In this document: positions 8,167 through 15,363 of the stretch, piece by piece
Position numbering within the stretch: position 1 is the first letter of the stretch
Layout: each line of letters begins with the position of its first letter
Assembly (NCBI GenBank): GCA_947456995.1
Contig: CANGVB010000009.1
Span: 1-16,669, forward strand
DNA: 16,669 nt
Reading direction: 5' to 3'
Source of the DNA: Bryobacteraceae bacterium
Lineage (GTDB): Bacteria; Acidobacteriota; Terriglobia; Bryobacterales; Bryobacteraceae
Made by a program: the position numbers and the translations under genes
Notes under the pieces: generated by a model
The model's input: the letters and a program-made list of their open reading frames with translations, nothing else
What the model was told of the DNA's origin: nothing
The model's database searches: none

Positions 8167-10520
8167 GTCAGCAATCCAATTGGCAGCGGATGGAAGAGGT
8201 CTACTCGGAGGCAATGGAAGTAGCGCGCGAAGAGCGAACTGCTTTTGTTGAAAGCCAGTGCGGCGAAGATTCTGAGTTGTTGGCCGGTGTGTTGACGTTG
8301 CTGCGATCCAGAGACGAGATGGGGGAATTCCTCAAGGGTCCCGTATTGGAGTTTAGTGGGCAGGTGTTTGGAGCCTACAGAGCAGGCCAGGAGATTGGCC
8401 GGGGCGGCATGAGCGTAGTTTATGAGGGCGCAAGAATCGATGGGGACTTCGATAAACGCGTCGCGATCAAAGTAATTCTGGTGAGCACGGGACGAGATCT
8501 TGCCCAAAGCGAGACGCAGATTCTGGCTGGTCTCGAGCATCCCAATATCGCGAGAATGCTCGATGCCGGGCAACTGGATTTAGGCTTTCGCTATCTGGTG
8601 ATGGAGCTGGTAGAAGGCAAGCCCTGCACGGAGGCGGTAGCGGGCTGGAGCGAGCAGAAGCGGCTGGAGTTATTCCTGGAGATTTGCGAAGCGGTTGGCT
8701 ATGCGCACCGCGCACTGGTGGTGCATCGGGACTTGAAGCCGCAGAATATTTTGGTGGATTTGCAAGGCAATGTGAAGTTGCTGGATTTTGGAATTGCGAA
8801 GCTTCTCGCCGCCGATTTGGGCACAGAACAGACACGTGGAGTATCTGCCTTTACGGCAGACTATGCAAGCCCTGAACAAATTCTGGGGCAGAGTGTCACC
8901 ACCGGTGCCGACATCTACTCATTGGGAGTTTTGTTGTGTGCGCTGGTGGGCGGCCGAGTGCCACGAGAACTGGACGGAATGGAACTCGGGCGATTGCTGG
9001 AAAAGGTGAAGACCGAGGAGGTAGAGACAGTTCCTTTGGCAGGCGACTTGGCGCTAATCGCACGGAAGGCCCTAAGGAGGGATGCCAACGAGCGCTATGA
9101 AAGCGTTGTGGCAATGGCTGGAGATATCGAGAGCTATCTGAAGGGAATGCCAATCACGGCAAGACCACCATCATGGGGATATGTATCAAAGAAGTTTTTG
9201 GCAAGAAACCGGGTGGCAGTAGCGGGTGTGAGTCTGGCAGTGTTGGGGTTGGTCTCCGCAGCCGGAATTGCGCTCACGCAGGAGCGGGAGGCCAGTGAAC
9301 GGTTTGAACAGGTAAGGACGCTCTCACGAAGTGTGATGTTCGAATTACACGATGCAGTAGTGCCACTTAAGGGCTCAACGGCAGCCAGGAAATTGATTGT
9401 AGATAAGAGTCTGGTTTATCTTGATGCCCTGGCAAAAGATGCTGAGGCCAGAGAAGACGTACAACTGGATGTGGTGAAGGGATATTTGAGGTTGTCGGAT
9501 CTTTGCGGGAAAGATCTGGGTGTTGCCAGCATGGGTTCGCGTGGGGATGCATTTCGTTTGGCCGAGCAGGCAATTGAGGTAGCAAGGCGAGTGGTTATAA
9601 AGAATCCAGGCACGGTCCAGGGGCGAGAACTATTGGTCGATGCGCTGGCCTATGCTGGGATGGCTCAGCGGATTCGCGGAAACTTCAAAGCAGCTGAGTT
9701 GATAGCCCAGGAAAGCGTCGCAGAGGCGGAGAAACTGGCAGCCAGGACTGGACACAAGGAGCGGCTGGCTGAAGCGATCAAGAACCTGGCGGATTCAAGA
9801 CTGGGCGACAAGAAGCTGGAAGAGATATTGCAGTCATTGGCACAATCGATCGCCCTAAGCCGGGAGCTTTACCAGCAGGATCAGAAAAACGTCAAAGCCA
9901 TACAGCGCCTGGCAGAGGCCGAAGACGCTCTGGGGAGAAAGCTGTGGGACGCAGGCAGGAAAGAAGAAATGCCGCCGCATGCGCGCGAGGCTTATCGGCT
10001 CTCCAAAGAATGGTTATTGCTGGATAAGGGCGCTAGATCTCACGTAGCTCTTTACTCCACCAATATAGGGGTAGCGGAGATGCGAGCCGGGAATTTCGAG
10101 CAGGCCGTAGAGTTGGTATCGGAGTCTGTACGGCTGCGAGAGCAGTTACTGAAAGAGAACCCGGATAACAAGTTTATAGCCCTACGACTTGGGGTCTCGT
10201 TAGACCGGTTGGGTTATGTATATGGAAACTGGGGCAAATATACTGAGGCGATTCTATTTGGGGAGCGGGCGTTGGCCCAGGCCCGCGCCCTGCAGCAAGT
10301 CAAAGAAGTGTTTGTTCCTGCACGCCAGGAGTTAGCATATGCACTGGTGGATCTGGCTGACAACTACCAAAACAACAAGCAATTGGACAAGGCGTGCCCA
10401 CTTCTGAAAGAAGCTTTTGCAATGTTTGAACAGCCACCCCCAATGCTGTTTCCTGCTCTAAAAACGCACCGAAAAAGGGCTGAGGCAATCGTCGGGAAAT
10501 GCGGCGGGCGCAAGGACTAA
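8163..10520 (+). CDS. membrane Ser/Thr protein kinase (RD type) with N-terminal leader and TPR-like C-terminus
   Basis: I place the start at the ATG of the ATGA overlap (8163-8166), giving 785 residues. The same frame is open back to 8031, but that part reads through the previous kinase gene in another frame. Residues 1-65 match the leader seen in many acidobacterial kinases (NWQRMEEVYSEAMEV, then EERTAFVE and LLRSRDEMGEFL). The kinase domain (about 70-335) has all key elements: IGRGGMSVVYEG (78-89), Lys103 in VAIK, Glu117, HRDLKPQN (188-195), DFG (208-210), ASPEQ (235-239). A transmembrane helix is at about 351-372, followed by the juxtamembrane FELHD motif and a helical TPR-like region to the end. 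It aligns with the preceding kinase along most of its length (SRSVMFELHD versus ANSLLFEIHD; GYLRLSD versus GYLRLAD), so the pair arose by tandem duplication or joint divergence. It is probably an active transmembrane kinase; its ligand and targets are unknown. Confidence 0.92.
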   Translation: MSQQSNWQRMEEVYSEAMEVAREERTAFVESQCGEDSELLAGVLTLLRSRDEMGEFLKGPVLEFSGQVFGAYRAGQEIGRGGMSVVYEGARIDGDFDKRVAIKVILVSTGRDLAQSETQILAGLEHPNIARMLDAGQLDLGFRYLVMELVEGKPCTEAVAGWSEQKRLELFLEICEAVGYAHRALVVHRDLKPQNILVDLQGNVKLLDFGIAKLLAADLGTEQTRGVSAFTADYASPEQILGQSVTTGADIYSLGVLLCALVGGRVPRELDGMELGRLLEKVKTEEVETVPLAGDLALIARKALRRDANERYESVVAMAGDIESYLKGMPITARPPSWGYVSKKFLARNRVAVAGVSLAVLGLVSAAGIALTQEREASERFEQVRTLSRSVMFELHDAVVPLKGSTAARKLIVDKSLVYLDALAKDAEAREDVQLDVVKGYLRLSDLCGKDLGVASMGSRGDAFRLAEQAIEVARRVVIKNPGTVQGRELLVDALAYAGMAQRIRGNFKAAELIAQESVAEAEKLAARTGHKERLAEAIKNLADSRLGDKKLEEILQSLAQSIALSRELYQQDQKNVKAIQRLAEAEDALGRKLWDAGRKEEMPPHAREAYRLSKEWLLLDKGARSHVALYSTNIGVAEMRAGNFEQAVELVSESVRLREQLLKENPDNKFIALRLGVSLDRLGYVYGNWGKYTEAILFGERALAQARALQQVKEVFVPARQELAYALVDLADNYQNNKQLDKACPLLKEAFAMFEQPPPMLFPALKTHRKRAEAIVGKCGGRKD

Positions 10521-10558
10521 CCGTTCAGGACTCCAACATCGCAGTCTTTGATGCGGCT
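10521..10558. other. 38-bp convergent gap, possible weak shared terminator
   Basis: The gap lies between the stop of the second kinase and the stop of the convergent beta-helix gene. AGGACT (10527-10532) and AGTCTT (10543-10548) can pair over six positions with one G-U wobble around a 10-base loop. The stem is weak and has only a short T-run, so termination here is possible but not well supported. Confidence 0.25.
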
Positions 10559-12532
10559 TTACCGGTAAAAAGGCTGCCAGGTCAGCCAGCGGGGGCCGTA
10601 GCGCAAGGGCGGCGCGCCAACTTCATGCGCACCAAGGTCTGGAGCTTTGCCGATGAAGCCATCGTTGACTCCTGGAATTGCAATGCCGGCATCCACGGCC
10701 TTGCTGCCTGGCTTGAGCTTCAGGTTGATATCCATGGCGTGATAAACAGCATGAATCTTGGATGGGTCGGGGGGAGTGAGGTTCTCAAAGATATCGTAGT
10801 CAACCTCGCGGCTGTGTGTCTCCTGACCAGTAGCAGCCTGGAATTCAGCTAGCGTCGCAAAGGTCTTCCAGTCCCCCGGCTTCGCTTCATAGATCTTCTG
10901 CCCTTTGGGTGGGAAGAGCCAACCGTATTGCTCTTTTACTCCCTTGTTCGGGCGATAGCCGTTATAGTCGCTCGTGTTGATATCGGTTGCATTACCAACC
11001 CGCATAATGCCCTTGTCTGGAGTGTCGCGGCCAAGAAAGAGGTTGTTGCGGTAGTGAACGTTGGAGGAAGTGTCGCTGGCATTGTGCTCGCCGATGATCG
11101 TGTTGTGATAAACGAACAAGCCGGCGGGCTTAGCTGAAAACTTGAAGGCTACGCCGTTGGGTGAGTGATACAAAGTGTTGCGGATGAAGTAGACCGGGCC
11201 GCCGAAGACAGGCTGCGAACTGTAGCCCCCCATGGCGGAATTGGTACCGCGATTGTTGAAGACACGCACGTTGTGAACGCCGCCATCGGTCTCGATGAAA
11301 TCATCGTTGAACAGGTGCATATCGTTGTTGTAGATATCGATCGAAGAAGCGCGATGGTCAGGGTCGGTAGGCGGAGTGCCATAAGTCGAGATCGCAATGG
11401 CGTCATGGAAATAGGCGATAGCATTGTGGGCGATGACGTGGCCCTGGCCATAAACCTTGACAGCGTAGTAGCTGACCATGCGGTGCGATTTATAAAGGGG
11501 CTCTTTCCAGGTATTGCCGCCCGGTTGGCGTTGCCGGCCGCCCCAGCCAATCAGGCGGAAGCGATCATCACGGCCAATAAAGAGATTGTCGGCGATATAG
11601 AAATCAGAAGAGCCGCCAAACTCTGTCCAGACACCAAAGCCGATGTTTTCGAAGCGGCAGTTCTTGACCGTAAGCCCCACTGCGCCGATCACTTCCTTTT
11701 GGCCAGCGAAGATAGCAACGTCCGTATTGCGGAAGGTGAGGCCTTCAAAGATGTGATGTGCCGATGCCATCACATCAAATAGCCGGTGGTTATTGTCGCC
11801 ATCGAGAACCACTTCTCCATCCCCGGCAGCCTTAATCGTGATCGGCTTCTCGGCAGTGCCCTTGAGCGTCAGCGACATGGAGCCGTCAAAGGGAGCCATC
11901 ATCGGATCGACATAGTCCAGCCGCTCGGGGCGATACAGACCAGCGTGGAGGAGAAGCGTGTCGCCGGGCTTGGCTCGACGCTCCCAGACGACAGACCAGT
12001 CGCCAAGGCCCGCACCATAATAAGCGTCAAGGATCCCGGTAAAGCTAGGCTCCTGACGGGGGCCGAAATAGTCGGGAGGATAAACGTGAAGCGTGCGGCC
12101 GCCTTTGTAGGGCTGGGGCTCGGTACGGGTCTTCACCTTCACCGTATGTGTAGCTTGGCCCGTAACCCCATCGGGGTCCGTCATGACAAAGTTGCACTCG
12201 TATTCAGTGCCTGGCTGGAGGTTGAGGATCGAGCCAGCGAAGCCTTCAGGGACGGTATAGTCGAGATTCTCACGGCGGCGATACACATTCTCACCACCAA
12301 TGCGGACCAACGGGAGAGCATCGCGCCAGGCAGTGTCTCCTGTCTTGCGGAACTTTACTGCAACTGTGGCATTACGATTGGCGTCGCCAGCGATAGGCCA
12401 TTCAAAGCCCAGATTCAGAAGCGTAGGATGTTCGACATGAAATTTGCCGGGTTGAGTCGCGTTCTGCGCCAGGGCACACGAGGCCAGCAGCAGCAAGAGG
12501 TACAACGATCGGGAGCGCATAGTTGGGGCCAT
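10559..12532 (-). CDS. exported FN3-like / right-handed beta-helix protein
   Basis: The 657-residue protein is secreted or lipid-anchored: a hydrophobic run at residues 10-18 ends in LASC (16-19), which fits a lipobox, but ALAQ (20-23) also fits signal peptidase I. Residues about 35-136 resemble a fibronectin type III domain ending in LQPGTEYEC and VKVKTRTEP. From about 185 (KPGDTLLLHAGLYRPE) to about 520 the chain shows parallel beta-helix rungs with repeated Asn-rich turns: LTVKNCRFENIGFG, FYIADNLFIG, HVIAHNAI, SIDIYNNDM, VRVFNNRG, VYFIRNTLY, FVYHNTIIG, VHYRNNLFLG. The end has the usual PGSKAVDAG and APDLGAHE motifs. Such folds bind or cleave polysaccharide (lyases, epimerases, hydrolases), but no family-specific catalytic set is clear. 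The first ATG (12532) overlaps a TATAAT-like sequence and no Shine-Dalgarno is visible; the ATG at residue 5 (12520) is an alternative. It converges on the kinases and diverges from the regulator. Confidence 0.85.
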   Translation of the reverse strand: MAPTMRSRSLYLLLLLASCALAQNATQPGKFHVEHPTLLNLGFEWPIAGDANRNATVAVKFRKTGDTAWRDALPLVRIGGENVYRRRENLDYTVPEGFAGSILNLQPGTEYECNFVMTDPDGVTGQATHTVKVKTRTEPQPYKGGRTLHVYPPDYFGPRQEPSFTGILDAYYGAGLGDWSVVWERRAKPGDTLLLHAGLYRPERLDYVDPMMAPFDGSMSLTLKGTAEKPITIKAAGDGEVVLDGDNNHRLFDVMASAHHIFEGLTFRNTDVAIFAGQKEVIGAVGLTVKNCRFENIGFGVWTEFGGSSDFYIADNLFIGRDDRFRLIGWGGRQRQPGGNTWKEPLYKSHRMVSYYAVKVYGQGHVIAHNAIAYFHDAIAISTYGTPPTDPDHRASSIDIYNNDMHLFNDDFIETDGGVHNVRVFNNRGTNSAMGGYSSQPVFGGPVYFIRNTLYHSPNGVAFKFSAKPAGLFVYHNTIIGEHNASDTSSNVHYRNNLFLGRDTPDKGIMRVGNATDINTSDYNGYRPNKGVKEQYGWLFPPKGQKIYEAKPGDWKTFATLAEFQAATGQETHSREVDYDIFENLTPPDPSKIHAVYHAMDINLKLKPGSKAVDAGIAIPGVNDGFIGKAPDLGAHEVGAPPLRYGPRWLTWQPFYR

Positions 12533-12847
12533 TATATATGCAAGTTCGAGAAGTACTGAGAAAATGATGAGAAGTTGCTGACTGTAACTGGAGGCTTTAC
12601 AAGGCGCGCAAATCCTATCCTCAAAACATGCAATCTGGCATAGTTTTCATTCTTGCTTCCGGACTGCTGCTTGCTGCGGAAAAACCGTATTACCTGCGAC
12701 TGGCTTGTGTGCTCGAATCGCCTCGCCTGGGCAGAACAACTGTCGAAAGGATGGCAGCAAGGCGATTCAAAAAGATCTGGCGGGCAATACAGGATTACCG
12801 CAATGAAGACGCCTACCCGAGCGGGGTCCTGTGGTTGGCGAGCCACG
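12533..12847. promoter_or_regulatory. divergent spacer between beta-helix and regulator genes
   Basis: The 315 bases lie between two divergent starts and should hold both promoters. The only clear structure is a perfect 9-bp inverted repeat (12715-12723 and 12760-12768). On the minus strand TATATAATG lies at the beta-helix start; its TATAAT has no good -35 partner. A 75-codon frame with a hydrophobic start (12628-12855) crosses the spacer but lacks a ribosome binding site and resembles no known family. Confidence 0.5.
12715..12768. repeat. perfect 9-bp inverted repeat upstream of the regulator
   Basis: GAATCGCCT (12715-12723) is the exact reverse complement of AGGCGATTC (12760-12768), with 36 bases between. 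It lies 80-133 bases upstream of the regulator start, on the shared side of the divergent spacer. It could be a pair of operator half-sites, possibly for autoregulation by the winged-helix protein, or a leader hairpin. A 9-bp match with this spacing could also arise by chance. Confidence 0.45.
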
Positions 12848-14533
12848 ATGAATGAACTGAAGCAAGCTAACCATGGCTGGTATGATGTCGGAACGGTGGA
12901 GTTATCGTTTGCCGAGTTTCGCGTTGATCTGGCCCAAAGGCGAGTTTTTGAGGGGACTCGCGAAATCAAGCTGCAGCCAAAGACTTTCGATCTTCTGCTC
13001 TTCTTCTGTCAGCATGCCGGGGAGCTGCTTTCGAGGGAGACGATCTATCAGGCCTTATGGCCCAATACCTACGTTGATGATCATTCTCTGTCGGTTCAGA
13101 TTGCAGACCTGAGGAAGGCGCTTGGAGATAACCCGAAGGCCCCTCGTCTGATCGAGACGCGCTCCAGGCGCGGCTATCGTTTCCTTCCACAATTGGAGCG
13201 AGGAACCGTGGATTCACCAATTGCGCGCAGCCCGGAGGATCTTGAAATTCCCCAGACATCTTACGCAAGATCTGGAGACTTCAACATTGCTTACCAAGTG
13301 ATAGGAAGCGGCCCGATAGACCTTGTATTTGTGATGGGCTGGGTATCACATCTGGAGTACTTTTGGCGGGAGCCGCATTTTCGGGAATTCCTGCTGAAGC
13401 TGGCATCGGTTTCGCGACTGATTCTTTTTGACAAGCGGGGGACAGGCCTGTCTGACCGAGTCCCCAATCAAATGCTCCCAACGCTCGAGCAGCGCATGGA
13501 TGATGTTCGAGCCGTGATGGACGCAGTGGGCTCAGAAAAAGCGGTAATTCTTGGTGTGAGCGAAGGTGGCCCGATGTCAGCCCTCTTTGCCGCCACCTAT
13601 CCGGAGAAAACTCTGGGGCTCGCGATGGTAGGAAGTTATGCCCGGCGCCTGAGAGATGTGGATTACCCGTGGGGTCCCACGCTGGAAGAACGCGAAGAGT
13701 ATTTATCCCAAATCAGGCGGAGTTGGGGCGGTCCAATCGGAATCGAGGATCGCGCCCCAACGCTTGCTCAGAATCCTGAATTCCGGGAGTGGTGGGCAAC
13801 ATACCTGCGAATGGGTGTGAGCCCAGGTGGGGCGGAGGCACTAACGCGCATGAACGCCTCCATCGACGTCAGGGCCATCCTTCCTTTGGTGCGAGTACCT
13901 GCACTTGTACTGCACCGGCAGGATGACCGCTGCCTATTGGTAGAAGAAGGGCGATACCTGGCGAAGCTGATTCCAGGGGCTGAATTTGTAGAATTGCCCG
14001 GGGCCGATCATTTGCCGTTCGTAGGCAAACAAGAGGAAATTCTCGCACCGATTGAAAATTTCCTGATCGCAATTCAGGAAGCCGAGGCCCCAGACACACA
14101 GCTGGCAACGGTATTGGTGATGCGTGTTGAAGGGAGTCAGGAGCGCCTTGCGGAATTGGCAAGCGCTGAGATTCGAAAGTACCGTGCGAGGCAGGCTGGC
14201 CCGGGGCTCGACGTTTTGACCTTTGACGGGCCAGCCCGAGCCATACGCTGTGCAGCAGCGCTTCTGACGCATGCCAAAAGCCTGGGATATCCCGCAAGCG
14301 CAGCCTTGCATACCGGAGAGTGTTTGCTGCCTCCGCACAGGCAGGCCAAAGGGCCCGCCGTTGCGTTTGCAAAAGCGATCCTGGTGCATGGCAAGGAAGA
14401 AAATCGGTTGCTTTGTTCACGCGTACTGCATGATCTGGTGGCTGGCTCGGGAATTGAGTTCAGCCCAGCTCCCCTCGGCGAAGTTTCGTTCTCTGGCGAA
14501 GGTTGGCCGATCTACGGCGTTGTTAAGGTTTAG
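12848..14533 (+). CDS. winged-helix / alpha-beta hydrolase / degenerate cyclase-homology fusion regulator
   Basis: I start at the ATG at 12848 (561 residues); the frame is open back to 12653, but those 65 codons are not protein-like. Residues 15-115 are an OmpR/CadC-type winged helix (FRVDLAQRRVF, LQPKTFDLLLFF, SRETIYQALWP, DDHSLSVQIADLRKALGD, IETRSRRGYRF). Residues about 138-410 are an alpha/beta hydrolase with an apparently intact triad: Ser238 in GVSEGG, Asp359 or Asp360 in RQDDRCL, His388 in GADHLPF. Residues about 417-561 align with class III nucleotide cyclase domains by LTFDGPARAIRCA, ALHTGEC and HDLVAGSGIEF. The metal-binding FTDIVGST-type motif has become VMRVEGSQ (424-431), and the segment with the second metal-binding Asp is deleted, so cyclase activity is unlikely. 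No transmembrane helix is seen, so it is probably a cytoplasmic transcription factor whose hydrolase-like part senses or processes a small molecule. The 4-bp gap to the next gene implies co-transcription. Confidence 0.88.
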   Translation: MNELKQANHGWYDVGTVELSFAEFRVDLAQRRVFEGTREIKLQPKTFDLLLFFCQHAGELLSRETIYQALWPNTYVDDHSLSVQIADLRKALGDNPKAPRLIETRSRRGYRFLPQLERGTVDSPIARSPEDLEIPQTSYARSGDFNIAYQVIGSGPIDLVFVMGWVSHLEYFWREPHFREFLLKLASVSRLILFDKRGTGLSDRVPNQMLPTLEQRMDDVRAVMDAVGSEKAVILGVSEGGPMSALFAATYPEKTLGLAMVGSYARRLRDVDYPWGPTLEEREEYLSQIRRSWGGPIGIEDRAPTLAQNPEFREWWATYLRMGVSPGGAEALTRMNASIDVRAILPLVRVPALVLHRQDDRCLLVEEGRYLAKLIPGAEFVELPGADHLPFVGKQEEILAPIENFLIAIQEAEAPDTQLATVLVMRVEGSQERLAELASAEIRKYRARQAGPGLDVLTFDGPARAIRCAAALLTHAKSLGYPASAALHTGECLLPPHRQAKGPAVAFAKAILVHGKEENRLLCSRVLHDLVAGSGIEFSPAPLGEVSFSGEGWPIYGVVKV

Positions 14534-14537
14534 AAGT

Positions 14538-15332
14538 ATGACTCGCAGAGAATGGTTCGCTGGATCGCTAGTGGCGGCCGCCGTGGCAGCACCAATGCCG
14601 TTAAGGCTGATTGCGCACCGGGGTGGAATTGTCGATGATACTCACGCCGAGAATAGTTTTGGATCGATTGATGCGGCCATTTCACGGGGCTACTGGATGA
14701 TCGAGGTCGATGTACGGGCAACACTCGATGGCGAACCAATCCTGCAACACGATGCGACTCTCGAGCGATTCTATGGCGTAAAGCGCCAGCCGGAGCAGAT
14801 GAACTGGCGCGAACTCAGCCAACTCAAGGCCAAACCAGGCGGCACCAGCCCGATTCATTTCGATGCCTTGTGTCAGATGTGCAAAGGCAAGATTCGACTG
14901 ATGCTGGATATCAAAAACGCTTCGATGCCGATTGAATTTTATGAACGCATGCGCCAGAGTATGGACAAAGCGGGCTTACTCGATACTGCCTACATGCTGG
15001 GTGGAGACCGGTGGCGCAACGTCTTTGGCCCTGGTGGCACAAGAGAATCGGCAAACCGGAAAGCGCTAGCTGCGGCCGCCGAGCGGGGAGAAGATCTAAA
15101 GAAGCGCTACTTTCTGTTTGAACTGGCCAGCGATCTTGATGCTGAAGCCTCGAATTTGTGCAAACGGCTCGGGGTAGATGCCGTTGCGGCGGTCAATACG
15201 TTTCGCTACACAATGGCGAAGCGGGATGAATGGGAAGGGCCCAAAGAGGATATCCAAAAGCTGCTGAAGCTGGGCATCAACTCCTATCAAATTGATTCGC
15301 GATATGAGTCGCTGTTGCGGGATCAGCGATAG
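14538..15332 (+). CDS. glycerophosphodiester phosphodiesterase family protein, Tat-type signal
   Basis: The predicted enzyme hydrolyses glycerophosphodiesters to an alcohol and glycerol 3-phosphate outside the cytoplasm. I start at the ATG at 14538 (264 residues), 4 bases after the regulator stop and with AAGG about 9 bases upstream. The frame is open further upstream, but only through the regulator gene. The N-terminus TRREWFAGSLVAAAVAAP (2-19) looks like a short Tat signal. GDPD landmarks follow: LIAHRGG (24-30, catalytic His27-Arg28), HAENS (36-40, metal ligand Glu38), IEVDVRATLDGEPILQHD (55-72, Glu56, Asp58 and the second catalytic His71) and LMLDIK (121-126, where many relatives have ELK). 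The C-terminal part (AVNTFRYTMAK, GINSYQIDS) fits the end of the barrel. Length is normal. Coupling to the regulator suggests control by it or shared expression. Confidence 0.9.
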   Translation: MTRREWFAGSLVAAAVAAPMPLRLIAHRGGIVDDTHAENSFGSIDAAISRGYWMIEVDVRATLDGEPILQHDATLERFYGVKRQPEQMNWRELSQLKAKPGGTSPIHFDALCQMCKGKIRLMLDIKNASMPIEFYERMRQSMDKAGLLDTAYMLGGDRWRNVFGPGGTRESANRKALAAAAERGEDLKKRYFLFELASDLDAEASNLCKRLGVDAVAAVNTFRYTMAKRDEWEGPKEDIQKLLKLGINSYQIDSRYESLLRDQR

Positions 15333-15363
15333 AACTGCGTTAGCCTAACCGGATAGAATCCCA

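Noticed and set aside
11165..12559. Two long plus-strand frames (205 and 257 codons) antisense to the beta-helix gene
   Set aside because: They mirror the regular codon pattern of the beta-helix gene, give low-complexity Val/Ile/Ala/Asp-rich products, and lack ribosome binding sites; the minus-strand gene has clear domains and a signal peptide.
12532..12969. 145-codon minus-strand frame across the regulator start
   Set aside because: It overlaps the conserved winged-helix coding region, and its product is Ser/Arg/Phe-rich without motifs.
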